A stretch of 64,000 nt of DNA from Mesorhizobium sp. M4B.F.Ca.ET.058.02.1.1 (GCF_003952505.1 NZ_CP034450.1:3410001-3474000); one strand, 5' to 3'. Counted from the first letter of the stretch, positions 49,719 to 58,446 are shown. The notes: a model not told the origin generated them from the letters alone. Numbers and translations: made by a program.

Positions 49719-50022
49719 CGAAGATCACATCACCAGCACCAGGGAAAAGCTGGTGCGCATGGCCAACCAGATCGCAACCTTCTTCGATTCCAAGCCGCGC
49801 GAGGAAGGCATCACCGGCGTCGCCGAGCACATCAACAAGTTCTGGGAACCGAGGATGCGGCGGCAGCTGTTCGAGATGCTCGACAACGGCACCGAGACGT
49901 TCAACGAGCTAGTGGTGGCCGCCTCGGCAAAGATCAAGCGGCCCAAGACGTCCGAACAGGCCGACACGAGCATCGGTTACACCGGGCCTGCGCAAGGCGA
50001 GAACGGTGCCTTGCACAAGTAA
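49708..50022 (+). CDS. fdsD: NAD-dependent formate dehydrogenase delta subunit
   Basis: A 104-residue protein from ATG 49708, with the FdsD pattern REKLVRMANQIATFFDSKPREEGITGVAEHINKFWEPRMRRQLFEML. The delta subunit is a small helical component of the holoenzyme implicated in cofactor delivery and stability. It is the last gene of the fdsGBA-fdhD-fdsD operon. The C-terminal 25 residues (Thr/Gly-rich) are longer than in many FdsD proteins. Confidence 0.93.
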   Translation: MSHDEDHITSTREKLVRMANQIATFFDSKPREEGITGVAEHINKFWEPRMRRQLFEMLDNGTETFNELVVAASAKIKRPKTSEQADTSIGYTGPAQGENGALHK

Positions 50023-50091
50023 CGCGGCCGTCGCTCCCGTTCACCATAGGCCTTATATTTTAGCTCTCTAAAGTTTGTCTGCCGCGGACGG

Positions 50092-50106
50092 CATAGCTCT
50101 GCTATG
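50092..50106. promoter_or_regulatory. Palindrome upstream of the hydrolase-LuxR fusion gene
   Basis: CATAGC-TCT-GCTATG is a perfect 6-3-6 inverted repeat, 38 bases before the GTG at 50145. LuxR-type regulators often bind such sites near their own promoters. The preceding 50045-50085 is AT-rich. Autoregulation is inferred only. Confidence 0.4.
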
Positions 50107-50144
50107 GTCGACGACAAGAAATCGTCTGGCCGGCGGGGTGTTGC

Positions 50145-51698
50145 GTGAGGCCGATCGAGACCCGGTACGCCCGTAGCGGCGATGTGCGGATCGCCTATCA
50201 GGTGGTCGGCCAGGGCTCGTTCGATCTCGTCTTCGTGCCGGGCTTCATCTCCAACCTCGACCTGCAGTGGGAGGATGAGGGCTACAGCCGTCTGCTGAAA
50301 AGACTTTCGGCCTTCTCGCGGCTGATCCTGTTCGACAAGCGCGGCACCGGCCTCTCCGACCGCGTCGACAGCCGCCACCTGCCCAGCCTGGAAACCCGCA
50401 TGGACGACGTGCGCGCGGTGATGGATGCCGCCGGCAGCGGCCGCGCGGCGATCCTCGGCGCCTCGGAAGGAGCGCCGATGGCGATGCTGTTCGCGGCCAC
50501 CTATCCTGAGCGGACACGGTCGCTGGTGCTTTATGGCGGCTATGCGAATTTCCACAGATGGGTGATGCCGCCAGAGCGTCTCGAGGCCTTCATCGCGACG
50601 ACGGAAACGGCGTGGGGGACCGGCGCCACGCTGCCCAATTTCGCGCCGGGCCGGGTCGACGACCCGCATTTTTCGCAATGGTGGGCGCGGTTCGAGCGGC
50701 TGTCGGCGAGCCCGACGGCGGCCGCAGCGCTGGCGCGCATGAATGCCGGCGTCGACGTGCGCGGCATCCTCAGCACGATCAGCGCGCCGACGCTCCTGAT
50801 CCATCGCCGCAACGATGTGCGGGTCGACCCCGACGCGAGTCGCTTCCTTGCCCGCAAGATCCCCGGCGCTCGGCTGGTTGAGATCGCCGGGCGCGACCAT
50901 CCGGTGTGGACCGGCGACGTCGACCGCGTGGCCGACCTGATCGAGGAGTTTCTGACCGGGGAACCGGCGGTGGCCGACACCGAGCGCGTGCTCGCCGCAC
51001 TGCTGGTGACGCGCATCTACGACACAGCCAAGCTCGGCGACCGCATGTGGAGCGAGCGCAGCCAGCGCTTCCAGGAAACCTGGCGGCTGCTGGTCGGCCG
51101 CCATGGCGGGCGCACCGCCGGCACGCATGGCGAGTTGATGGTCTCGCGCTTCGACGGGCCGGCGCGCGCCGTGCGCTGCGCGGCGGCGCTGCGCGAGGCG
51201 GCGCAGCAGATCGGCGTGGCGAGCGCGCAAGGGGCGCATGTCGGCGAGATCGAGCTGCGCGGCCAGCCGGTCGGGCTGACGGCGCGCGTGACCATGCAGC
51301 TCGCCAGCCATGCCGGGCGCGGCGACATCCTTGCCTCGCGGCTGGTTGCCGATCTCACCGTGGGCTCGGGCCTGCATTTCACTGAGGCCGGCCGCATCAG
51401 CCTCGACGAGCTGGACGAGCCGCTGCCGGTGGTGCAGGCGACCTCGGAACAGCATCTGGAACCGGCCTGCCGGCCGAAGGCCAGGCCAGCGGAGCCGGCG
51501 ACGCTGACGGCGCGGGAAAGCGAGGTGGTGAACCTGATCGCCGACGGCAAAAGCAACGCCGCGATCGCCGCAGAGCTCAGCCTCAGCGAACACACGGTCA
51601 AGCGTCACGTCGCCAACATCCTGCTCAAGCTCGACCTGCCGTCGCGGGCGGCGGCGGCGGCGTTTTCGGCCAGGCACACTGGCCCGGACGGGCCATGA
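50145..51698 (+). CDS. Alpha/beta hydrolase - degenerate cyclase-homology - LuxR-type HTH fusion protein
   Basis: The 517-residue protein has three domains. Residues 1-270 are an alpha/beta hydrolase with an intact triad: S107 (GASEG), D224 (HRRNDV) and H252 (GRDHPVW). Residues ~278-440 align by eye with the class III adenylate/guanylate cyclase domain that follows the same hydrolase in many actinobacterial and rhizobial proteins (R-V-L...F-D-G-P-A-R-A; AGRGDILASRLVADLTVGSGLHFTEAG). The metal sites are lost: the first Asp is R290 (VTRIYDT) and the GDG turn reads HGE. Residues ~455-510 are a LuxR HTH (LTARESEVVNLIADGKSNAAIAAELSLSEHTVKRHVANILLKL). It is probably a cytoplasmic ligand- or ester-sensing transcription factor. 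GTG start at 50145. Confidence 0.88.
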   Translation: MRPIETRYARSGDVRIAYQVVGQGSFDLVFVPGFISNLDLQWEDEGYSRLLKRLSAFSRLILFDKRGTGLSDRVDSRHLPSLETRMDDVRAVMDAAGSGRAAILGASEGAPMAMLFAATYPERTRSLVLYGGYANFHRWVMPPERLEAFIATTETAWGTGATLPNFAPGRVDDPHFSQWWARFERLSASPTAAAALARMNAGVDVRGILSTISAPTLLIHRRNDVRVDPDASRFLARKIPGARLVEIAGRDHPVWTGDVDRVADLIEEFLTGEPAVADTERVLAALLVTRIYDTAKLGDRMWSERSQRFQETWRLLVGRHGGRTAGTHGELMVSRFDGPARAVRCAAALREAAQQIGVASAQGAHVGEIELRGQPVGLTARVTMQLASHAGRGDILASRLVADLTVGSGLHFTEAGRISLDELDEPLPVVQATSEQHLEPACRPKARPAEPATLTARESEVVNLIADGKSNAAIAAELSLSEHTVKRHVANILLKLDLPSRAAAAAFSARHTGPDGP

Positions 51699-51806
51699 GA
51701 GCCATGGCGCTTTTGGGCGAAGCGGCTCGGCGCGGCAGAGCGCTAGGATTTTCTCCATGCAGGACAGGCGGATTTCGCCGCGAAGCACCTGCCAATGGAA
51801 GATGAG

Positions 51807-52286
51807 ATGGAGAAGTCGAACCGGACATTCAAATCGCTGGTGATCGCGGCAGGCATCGGCGCGGTCTTCACTCTTGCTCCCGCCAAAGCCGAAGACGCCT
51901 CGGCCACCGCTGCCTACAAGGACATCCAGGCGACGCTCGGTTCAGTGCCCGACATGTTCAAGACGCTGCCCGATGTGGCGGTTGCCGGCGCCTGGGCCGA
52001 GATCAAGGGCGTGCAGCTCAATCCCAACACCGCGCTCGACGGCAAGACCAAGGAACTGATGGGCCTTGCGGTGGCCTCGCAGATTCCGTGCCAGTACTTG
52101 ATCTACTTCCACACCGAGGCGGCCAAGCTCAACGGCGCGACCGACGAGGAGATCAAGGAGGCGATCGCGATGGCGGCCATCGTGCGCCACTGGTCGACGA
52201 TCCTCAACGGCAGCCAGGTCGATCTCGCCTCCTTCAAGAAGCAGACCGACGACCTGTTCGCCGCCGTCAAGGCGAAGTCGCAATGA
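51807..52286 (+). CDS. Exported carboxymuconolactone decarboxylase/AhpD-like protein with incomplete Cys pair
   Basis: About 159 residues from ATG 51807 (GGAAG upstream; ATG 51795 would add four residues). An N-terminal signal peptide is evident (SLVIAAGIGAVFTLAPAKAEDA), unusual for this family. The CMD helical core follows (GKTKELMGLAVASQIPCQYLIYFHTEAAKLNGATDEEIKEAIAMAAIVRHWST). AhpD-type members have CxxC; here only the first Cys is present (PCQYLIYFH), the second is Leu-like. A peroxidase-partner role is therefore doubtful. It follows the LuxR fusion gene in the same direction. Confidence 0.8.
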   Translation: MEKSNRTFKSLVIAAGIGAVFTLAPAKAEDASATAAYKDIQATLGSVPDMFKTLPDVAVAGAWAEIKGVQLNPNTALDGKTKELMGLAVASQIPCQYLIYFHTEAAKLNGATDEEIKEAIAMAAIVRHWSTILNGSQVDLASFKKQTDDLFAAVKAKSQ

Positions 52287-52370
52287 GGAAATGCGCCTGC
52301 CCGGCGCTGGTGCCGGGCAGCGCTCCGATCAATCGAACGTCCCGCCTGACGGCGGGCCATGGAGGAGAAA

Positions 52371-52733
52371 ATGCTGACCAAAACTCAACTGGTGGACGGC
52401 GCTGCGATCAAGAAGGCAATCGAAGGCCGCGACGGCAAGCTGCTGGCGAGCTTCTACACCGACGACGCGCTGGTGCGGGTGATCGACCGCAACAATCCGC
52501 CGAGCAAGCCGCGCGAAATCCGCGGCCGCGCGGCGATCACCACCTTCTGGGACGACATCTGCAGCCGGGCGATGACCCATAAGGTCGACACCACCATCGC
52601 CGATGGCGCCAACCTCGCCTTCACCCAGGCCTGCGCCTATCCGGACGGCACCAAGGTGTTCTGCGCGGCGATGCTGGAGCTGAAGAACGGCCGGATCGCG
52701 AGGCAGACCGTCGTGCAGGCCTGGGACGAGTAG
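52371..52733 (+). CDS. SnoaL/NTF2-like protein
   Basis: The ATG at 52371 directly follows GGAGGAG; the product has 120 residues. It has the cone-shaped SnoaL/NTF2 pattern: an N-terminal helix (DGAAIKKAIEGRDGKLLASFYTDDALVRVID) then beta strands (EIRGRAAITTFWDDICSRAMTHKVDTTIADG, MLELKNGRIARQTVVQAWDE). Such proteins are isomerases, hydrolases or simple ligand binders; no specific function can be given. A hairpin CCCGCC-TGA-GGCGGG precedes it. The codirectional neighbours suggest a small regulon with the LuxR fusion protein. Confidence 0.8.
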   Translation: MLTKTQLVDGAAIKKAIEGRDGKLLASFYTDDALVRVIDRNNPPSKPREIRGRAAITTFWDDICSRAMTHKVDTTIADGANLAFTQACAYPDGTKVFCAAMLELKNGRIARQTVVQAWDE

Positions 52734-52806
52734 GTGAACTGCGGATAATTCAACAGCGGAGCCTGTCCATCCCGATCGAAGCGGGAGGGGCTCCATTCCA
52801 GTGTCG

Positions 52807-52838
52807 GAGCATGATCCTTTCCGAACCCGATCATGCTC
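52807..52838. repeat. Short inverted repeat GAGCATGATC / GATCATGCTC
   Basis: GAGCATGATC at 52807-52816 and its exact complement at 52829-52838 enclose CTTTCCGAACCC. This resembles the core of a repeat with GCATGATC...TTCCGAA that is widespread between genes in Rhizobiales. It lies 28 bases before the next gene and can form a hairpin. Confidence 0.65.
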
Positions 52839-52865
52839 GGGCCGCAACCTCGGAGGAGAACGACG

Positions 52866-53180
52866 ATGTTCAGCGCCAGATGGCAGATCGACGCCAAGTT
52901 CGGTCACAAGCAGACCGTGCTCGACATGATGCGGCAATGGGAGCGCGAGGTCGGATCGCAGGTCGGCATCGCCGATTTGAAGTTCCAGATCATGACCGGA
53001 TCGATCGGTGCGCATGAATCGCGGATCGAGTCGCACCACGAGGTCGAAAGCCTGGCCCAGCTGGAGGCATTCTTCGCCAAGCTCGGCAAGATCGAGGCGC
53101 ATGCCAAATGGGGCAAGGCGATGGAGCCCTTTGTCGTATCGGGCACCAATGTCTGGCAGATCTTCCGGATCGTCGAGTAG
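52866..53180 (+). CDS. Small hypothetical protein, possibly dimeric alpha-beta-barrel type
   Basis: The ATG at 52866 follows GGAGGAG; 104 residues. The sequence (MFSARWQIDAKFGHKQTVLDMMRQWEREV ... SRIESHHEVESLAQLEAFFAKLGKIEAHAKWGKAMEPFVVSGTNVWQIFRIVE) has the strand-helix-strand pattern of NIPSNAP/ABM-like ferredoxin-fold dimers. The family call is tentative. It is the last plus-strand gene before a shared hairpin with the convergent membrane-protein gene. Confidence 0.7.
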   Translation: MFSARWQIDAKFGHKQTVLDMMRQWEREVGSQVGIADLKFQIMTGSIGAHESRIESHHEVESLAQLEAFFAKLGKIEAHAKWGKAMEPFVVSGTNVWQIFRIVE

Positions 53181-53202
53181 CCGCGCTGGCCCCCAATTAG
53201 AT

Positions 53203-53243
53203 GCCTGTCGCCCAGAGCCGCTCACGGTTTTTGGGCGACAGGC
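53203..53243. terminator. Bidirectional hairpin between convergent genes
   Basis: GCCTGTCGCCC and GGGCGACAGGC form a perfect 11-bp stem around a 19-base loop. It lies between the stops of 52866-53180 and 53249-53950 and could serve both. There is no strong T-run outside the stem. The core CTGTCGCC reappears in a hairpin at 54026-54045. Confidence 0.6.
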
Positions 53244-53248
53244 GTCGG

Positions 53249-53950
53249 TTAGCTCTTGCGGCCGAAACTCGTGCGCTGACCCGAAAGACGTGCTTCCCGC
53301 GCCAGCCCTGCGGCCGCCTGGCGGCCTGCCGGGCCCTGATTGTTCAAGGTAGCCTGTTTGGCCAATGCCGCAGCGATCATGGCGTCCGCCTGGCGCGCGC
53401 GCTCGGAGGCGTTGTCTCCCGGCAAGCCTGCGGCCGCCACATTCGCGGACGACGGACGCGGGCGCCTGAACGCGAGGAACAAGAGCAGGGCGCCGAGCGC
53501 CGCCGCACCAACGGCCAGCATGACACGCGTGCCGGTCATGCCGGCCCGTTCGACCTGGGTCGCCTTCGCCGGATTCTGAACAACCACGAGCTTGTCGCCT
53601 ACCTGCGGCTCACGCCCCCCGCTCTTGTTCAAGTCCATGGTCGCCTCGACGGCGTCCGCGCCGGCGCCGACGCGCAAGGTGCCGGTGAATTTCTGTTTCA
53701 CCGTCCATTCCTTGTCGGCATGGACCGACTTGAATGCTTCAACCAATTCGCATGGGATCGAGGCCCTGCTGACCGTCTTGTAGACGATCCTGTGCTGGGT
53801 CGATTCCATCAGGCATTCGACCGTGACCGCCGTGATCTCGGCCGGCACTTGCGGCCAGCCGCTCTTGGCGATGATGTCCCTGGCACAGAAGAAGGCAACC
53901 AGCAGGCAGAAGCCGCCGATCATTGTCAGCTTGATCTTCGAGACGGTCAT
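53249..53950 (-). CDS. Membrane protein with two transmembrane helices (DUF3592-like)
   Basis: From ATG 53950 the product is 233 residues. The first membrane helix is at residues ~9-24 (LTMIGGFCLLVAFFCARDI), then a periplasmic beta-rich domain (WPQVPAEITAVTVECLMESTQHRIVYKTV...VGDKLVVVQNPA), a second helix (TRVMLAVGAAALGALLLFLAFRR) and a Gln/Ala-rich cytoplasmic tail with RQADAMIAAALAKQATLNNQGPAGRQAA. The middle resembles DUF3592 proteins, whose function is unknown. The gene is monocistronic and flanked by hairpins sharing the same core sequence. Confidence 0.7.
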   Translation of the reverse strand: MTVSKIKLTMIGGFCLLVAFFCARDIIAKSGWPQVPAEITAVTVECLMESTQHRIVYKTVSRASIPCELVEAFKSVHADKEWTVKQKFTGTLRVGAGADAVEATMDLNKSGGREPQVGDKLVVVQNPAKATQVERAGMTGTRVMLAVGAAALGALLLFLAFRRPRPSSANVAAAGLPGDNASERARQADAMIAAALAKQATLNNQGPAGRQAAAGLAREARLSGQRTSFGRKS

Positions 53951-54025
53951 GCGCGAACCCCCCGCTGTGCGGTTTCCCGCTGGCAAAGCTGCTCGCACAG
54001 GTTGAATATTCAGTAAATCTGCCGT

Positions 54026-54045
54026 CTGTCGCCATGTGGCGACAG
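54026..54045. repeat. Hairpin CTGTCGCC-ATGT-GGCGACAG
   Basis: A perfect 8-bp stem with a four-base loop about 75 bases upstream of the DUF3592-like gene start. The same stem sequence is in the hairpin at the other end of that gene (53203-53243). Confidence 0.6.
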
Positions 54046-54088
54046 TGCAACAGGATTAACAGACAGCAACCGGTGAGGTGAATACTTT

Positions 54089-54116
54089 AAGGATGGCGGA
54101 AAGCCCCTCCATCCTT
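54089..54116 (-). terminator. Hairpin after the aldehyde dehydrogenase gene
   Basis: AAGGATGG and CCATCCTT form a perfect 8-bp stem, 28 bases after the dehydrogenase stop on the minus strand. The T-run is weak, so termination is likely but not certain. Confidence 0.5.
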
Positions 54117-54143
54117 ACTTCCGAACGCTTCTGAGGTTAGGCG

Positions 54144-55571
54144 CTAGCCATACGCCACCATCACATGGCGGACGGCGGTGTAGTCCTCCAACGCGTAGAG
54201 CGACATGTCCTTGCCGTAGCCGGACTGCTTCAGCCCACCATGCGGCATCTCGTTGGTCAGCATGAAGTGGGTGTTGATCCAGGTGCAGCCATATTGCAGG
54301 CGGGCGGCGGTCGCCATGGCGCGCGAGACATCCTTGGTCCACACCGACGAGGCAAGGCCGTAGTCGCTGTCATTGGCCCAGTTTACCGCTTCGTCGACTT
54401 CCGAGAAGCGGGTGATCGAGACGACCGGGCCGAACACCTCGCGGCGCACGATCTCGTCCTCCTGCAGCGCGCCGGCGACGACCGTCGGCTGGTAGTAGAA
54501 ACCCGAGCCCTCGCCCGGCTTGCCGCCTGTGGTGATCTCGATGTGCTTCAGCTCCGAGGCGCGCTCGACGAAGCTCGACACGCGGTCGCGCTGGCGGCGC
54601 GAAATCAGCGGGCCGATCTCGTTTTCGGTATCGTCCGGGCGGTTGTACCTGATGGTCGAGACGGCTGAGGAGAGATCGGCGACCAGTCTTTCGTAGACCT
54701 TCTTGCCGGCGTAGATGCGGCAGGCGGCTGTGCAGTCCTGGCCGGCATTATAATAGCCGAAGGCGCGCAGGCCGTTGACGACCGCGCCGAGATCGGCGTC
54801 GTCGAAGACGATGACAGGCGCCTTGCCGCCGAGTTCCAGATGCGTGCGCTTGACCGACTTGGCGGCCGCCTGCAGCACCTTCTTGCCGGTGGCGACGTCG
54901 CCGGTGATCGAGATCATGTTGACCTTGGCATGGTTGATCAGTGTGTTGCCGACACTTTCGCCGCGGCCGAGCACGACGTTGACCACGCCTTCCGGCAGGA
55001 TCTCGGCGAGAATCCTGGCCAGCTTCAGCGCCGTCAGCGGCGTCTGCTCGGACGGCTTGAAGACGACGGTGTTGCCGCCGCCGATCGCCGGCGCCAGCTT
55101 CCAGGCCATCATCATTAGCGGGTAGTTCCATGGCGCGATGGAGGCGACGACGCCGATCGGGTCGCGCCTGACCATCGAGGTGTGACCGGGCAGGTATTCG
55201 CCGGCGACCTGGCCGGGCATGGAGCGGACGGCACCGGCAAAGAAGCGGTAGCAGTCGACGATCGCCGGGATCTCGTCATTGAGCACGGCGTTGATCGGCT
55301 TGCCGCAGTTCAGCGCCTCCAGTGCTGCAAATTCCTTCGCCTCGGCCTCAATGCGGTCGGCAATCCTCAAGAGGTAGCCGGAGCGCTGCGCCGGCGTGGT
55401 GCGCGACCAACTGACGAACGCCTGCTCGGCGGCACTGACAGCCGCCTCGATCTGCGCCGGGCTGGCTTCTGGCAGGTTGAGAATGGTCGCCCCGTTCTTC
55501 GGATTGAGGATCGGCTCCTCGGTCTCGGCGCCCTTCTCGAAGGTCGAGCCGATCAGCATCTGGGTGTCCAT
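54144..55571 (-). CDS. Aldehyde dehydrogenase, gamma-aminobutyraldehyde dehydrogenase type
   Basis: The 475-residue enzyme has the NAD-linked ALDH motifs: [18 protein letters not shown], the catalytic Glu in LELGGKAP and nucleophile C280 in [10 protein letters not shown]. Start ATG follows AAGGAG. Overall it resembles the aminobutyraldehyde dehydrogenase of E. coli (YdcW/PatD), which oxidises 4-aminobutanal from putrescine to GABA. It is the last gene of a polyamine-type ABC operon, the same arrangement as ydcSTUVW. Substrates such as betaine aldehyde cannot be excluded, given the choline-like genes at 62-64 kb. Confidence 0.87.
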   Translation of the reverse strand: MDTQMLIGSTFEKGAETEEPILNPKNGATILNLPEASPAQIEAAVSAAEQAFVSWSRTTPAQRSGYLLRIADRIEAEAKEFAALEALNCGKPINAVLNDEIPAIVDCYRFFAGAVRSMPGQVAGEYLPGHTSMVRRDPIGVVASIAPWNYPLMMMAWKLAPAIGGGNTVVFKPSEQTPLTALKLARILAEILPEGVVNVVLGRGESVGNTLINHAKVNMISITGDVATGKKVLQAAAKSVKRTHLELGGKAPVIVFDDADLGAVVNGLRAFGYYNAGQDCTAACRIYAGKKVYERLVADLSSAVSTIRYNRPDDTENEIGPLISRRQRDRVSSFVERASELKHIEITTGGKPGEGSGFYYQPTVVAGALQEDEIVRREVFGPVVSITRFSEVDEAVNWANDSDYGLASSVWTKDVSRAMATAARLQYGCTWINTHFMLTNEMPHGGLKQSGYGKDMSLYALEDYTAVRHVMVAYG

Positions 55572-55590
55572 AAGATTTCTCCTTGATCAG

Positions 55591-55676
55591 GAGCGAGTAG
55601 CGAATAGCGAGTAGCGAATAGGGTTGGCGGTCGACTTTTCCCTTATTCGCTATTGGCTATTCCCTATTCGCTGTTC
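55591..55676. repeat. Inverted repeat of GAGTAGCGAATA-type units
   Basis: The left arm 55591-55623 repeats (GAGTAGCGAATAGC) and the right arm 55640-55676 carries the complement as CCTTATTCGCTATTGGCTATTCCC and CTATTCGC. It fills the 106-base gap between the permease and aldehyde dehydrogenase genes. The unit is internally tandem and the two arms can form a long imperfect stem. It does not match the other repeat families in this window. Confidence 0.7.
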
Positions 55677-55677
55677 T

Positions 55678-56493
55678 TCATTTGCCCGAACCAGCGATCT
55701 GGTCGCCGTCGCGGGTCAGGTAATAGGCAAGGAGGATCGGCAGCAGCGTCACCAGAACCACGACCATGGCCACGACATTGGTGACCGGGCGCTGGCGCGG
55801 GCGGATCAGTTCCTCAAGCATCCAGATCGGCACGGTCTGCTGCTGGCCGGCGGTGAAGGTGGTGACGATGACCTCGTCGAAGGACAGCGCGAAGGCGAGC
55901 ATGCCGCCGGCAAGCAGCGCGGTGGCGATGTTGGGCAGCACGACATGCCTGAAGGTCTGAAAGCCGTCGGCGCCGAGGTCCATCGAGGCCTCGATCATGG
56001 AGCCGGAGGTGCGGCGGAAGCGCGCGACGGCATTGTTATAGACGACGACCACGCAGAAGGTGGCGTGGCCGAGCACGATCGTCCAGAACGAGAACGGGAT
56101 GTCGGCCAGCGCGAAGGCCGAGCGCAGCGCGATGCCGGTGATGATGCCGGGCAGCGCGATCGGCAGGATGACCAGCAAAGAGATGGTCTCGCGGCCGAAG
56201 AAGCGCGTGCGCGAGACGGCGGCGGCGCAGAGCGTGCCCAGCACCAGCGCGATCGCCGTCGAGATGGCGGCGACGCGGATCGACAGCGACAGCGCCTCCC
56301 ACACATCCGGCCGGTTCCAGGTGACGGCGAACCATTGCGTGGTCAGCCCCGGCGGCGGCCAGACGAAGCTCTTCTCCTCGGTCGTGAAGGCATAGACGAA
56401 GATCAGCAGGATCGGCAGGTGCAGGAAGAGCAGGCCGAAGGCGGCGGCGATCTTCAGGCCGAGCGGGGCGGAAGGCGAGCCGTCAGAGCGCAT
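55678..56493 (-). CDS. ABC transporter permease, PotC/YdcV type
   Basis: A 271-residue six-helix permease: first helix [22 protein letters not shown], later [22 protein letters not shown], and the coupling motif [29 protein letters not shown] (EAAxDLGA class). Overlaps the preceding permease by 11 bases. It belongs to the polyamine/spermidine-putrescine type importer whose components lie at 56483-59808. Confidence 0.9.
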   Translation of the reverse strand: MRSDGSPSAPLGLKIAAAFGLLFLHLPILLIFVYAFTTEEKSFVWPPPGLTTQWFAVTWNRPDVWEALSLSIRVAAISTAIALVLGTLCAAAVSRTRFFGRETISLLVILPIALPGIITGIALRSAFALADIPFSFWTIVLGHATFCVVVVYNNAVARFRRTSGSMIEASMDLGADGFQTFRHVVLPNIATALLAGGMLAFALSFDEVIVTTFTAGQQQTVPIWMLEELIRPRQRPVTNVVAMVVVLVTLLPILLAYYLTRDGDQIAGSGK

Positions 56494-57451
56494 CGAAGGC
56501 CCCCATGCGCTTGGCGCCCCAGAGGTAGAAGCCCATGATGACGATGGGCACCACGGTGAAGGCGGCGGCGAGCGGGATGTTGCCGGCCGTGCCCTGTTGC
56601 GAATAGACGGCCTGGCCGATGAACAGGCGCGAGGTGCCGATGATCTGCGGGATGATGTAGTCGCCCAGTGTCAGCGAGAAGGTGAAGATCGAGCCGGCGA
56701 CGATGCCGGGCAGCGCCAGCGGGAACAGCACGTTGCGGAAGGTCTGGCCGGGCGAGGCGCCGAGGTCGGACGAGGCCTCGACCAGATTGCCCGGCACGCG
56801 CTCGAGCGCCGCCTGGACGGGCAGGATCATGAACGGCAGCCAGACATAGACGAAGGCGATGAAGGTGCCCGTAAAGGAGACCGACAGCGAATTGCCGCCG
56901 ACGACGGGCAGCGCCAGCCAGGCGTCGAGCAGCCACAACAGGTTCAGCTTGCCGAGCAGCCAGGTGAGGATGCCTTCCTTGGCGAGGATGAGCTTCCAGG
57001 CATAGACCTTGACCAGGTAGCTCGACCACAGCGGCAGCATGACGCCAAGATAGAACAGCGCCTTCCAGCGGCCGCGCGCATAGCGCGCCGCATAGTAGGC
57101 GATGGGGAAGGCGATGATCGCCGAGGCGAGCGTGACGAGGGCCGCCATCGTCACCGTGCGCAGGATGATGTCGAGATTGGCGGCCTGGAACAGGTCGCCA
57201 TAGGTCTTCAGCGTGAACTCGCGGTTGATGAGGCCGGAGAACTCGTCGATGGAGAAAAAACTTTGCGCCAGCAGGGCGAACAGCGAGCCGACGTAGACGA
57301 TGCCGAGCCACAGCACTGGCGGCAGCAGCATGAGCAGCAGCAACAGCTTCGGCCGGCGCCAGAAGAGGTCGGACAGCGCGCCGCGCGGCCCGCCGCTGCC
57401 CGGCAGGATGGCGGGGGCAACCTTCGACTGTATCGTCGCCTCGATGCTCAT
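56483..57451 (-). CDS. ABC transporter permease, PotB/YdcU type
   Basis: A 322-residue membrane protein with a cytoplasmic N-terminus, the first helix [26 protein letters not shown], the PotB-like middle [17 protein letters not shown] and the coupling loop [30 protein letters not shown]. It starts in ATGA overlap with the ATPase gene. It forms the channel with the 55678-56493 product. Confidence 0.9.
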   Translation of the reverse strand: MSIEATIQSKVAPAILPGSGGPRGALSDLFWRRPKLLLLLMLLPPVLWLGIVYVGSLFALLAQSFFSIDEFSGLINREFTLKTYGDLFQAANLDIILRTVTMAALVTLASAIIAFPIAYYAARYARGRWKALFYLGVMLPLWSSYLVKVYAWKLILAKEGILTWLLGKLNLLWLLDAWLALPVVGGNSLSVSFTGTFIAFVYVWLPFMILPVQAALERVPGNLVEASSDLGASPGQTFRNVLFPLALPGIVAGSIFTFSLTLGDYIIPQIIGTSRLFIGQAVYSQQGTAGNIPLAAAFTVVPIVIMGFYLWGAKRMGAFDAL

Positions 57452-58446
57452 GCCGGCTCATCCATCAAGTGCAGTTGATCGCGGTTGAAGGTGAGCATGA
57501 CGGCTTCACCTTCCACCGGCAGCGCGACGCCCGCGGGCACCACGGCGTGCAGCCGCAAGCCGTCGGCATCGAGCGCCAGCCTGGTGGTCGCGCCGAGATA
57601 GTTGGTCGAGACCAGGCGGGCGGCAACGCCGTCGCCGCTCGCCTCGCGCGCGATACGGATGGATTCGGGGCGCAGACTGCCCCAGCGACGCTGGCCGGAA
57701 TAGCGCTGGACGAAATCCGGCGGCAGCACGTTGGAGGAGCCTACGAAATCAGCGACGAAGCGCGTCTTCGGGCGCTGGTAGATGTCTTCCGGGGTGCCGA
57801 TCTGCATGATCTTGCCGTCGTTGAACACGGCGACCCGATCGGCCATCGACAGCGCCTCGCCCTGATCGTGGGTGACGAAGACGAAGGTGATGCCGAGCAC
57901 TTTCTGCAGCGACTTCAATTCCTCCTGCATGTTCTCGCGCAGCTTGAGGTCGAGCGCGCCGAGCGGCTCGTCGAGCAGCAGCACCTTGGGCTGGTTGACG
58001 AGCGCGCGGGCGAGCGCAACGCGCTGGCGCTGGCCGCCGGAGAGTTGGCCTGGACGGCGGCCGCCGTAGCCCGGAAGCCTGACCAGCGACAGCGCCTCTT
58101 CCGCCGCCCTGTGCCGTTGCGGCTTGCCGACGCCCTTGACCATCAGCCCGTAGGCGACGTTGTCGAGCACGTTGAGATGCGGAAACAGCGCATAGTCCTG
58201 GAAGACGGTGTTGACGTTGCGCCGATAGGGTGGAACGCCCTCAGCGCGCTCGCCGAAGATCGAGATCGAGCCCGACGTCGGCTGCTCGAAACCGGCAATC
58301 AGGCGCAGGCAAGTTGTCTTGCCGGAGCCCGACGGGCCAAGCATGGCGAAGAACTCGCCAGGCGCGATGTCGAGATCGACGGCGTCGACGGCGCGAACGC
58401 TGCCGAAATGGCGGGAGACTTTTTGAAAGGATACGGCCGAGGTCAT
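57448..58446 (-). CDS. ABC transporter ATP-binding protein, PotA/YdcT type
   Basis: A 332-residue ATPase. Walker A GPSGSGKTT, signature LSGGQRQR, Walker B VLLLDEPLGALD, switch FVTHDQGEALSM are intact. The C-terminal TOBE domain (RRWGSLRPESIRIAREASGDGVAARLVSTNYLGATTRLALDADG) is complete. It energises the polyamine-type importer. ATG at 58446; overlaps the permease gene by four bases. Confidence 0.92.
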   Translation of the reverse strand: MTSAVSFQKVSRHFGSVRAVDAVDLDIAPGEFFAMLGPSGSGKTTCLRLIAGFEQPTSGSISIFGERAEGVPPYRRNVNTVFQDYALFPHLNVLDNVAYGLMVKGVGKPQRHRAAEEALSLVRLPGYGGRRPGQLSGGQRQRVALARALVNQPKVLLLDEPLGALDLKLRENMQEELKSLQKVLGITFVFVTHDQGEALSMADRVAVFNDGKIMQIGTPEDIYQRPKTRFVADFVGSSNVLPPDFVQRYSGQRRWGSLRPESIRIAREASGDGVAARLVSTNYLGATTRLALDADGLRLHAVVPAGVALPVEGEAVMLTFNRDQLHLMDEPA

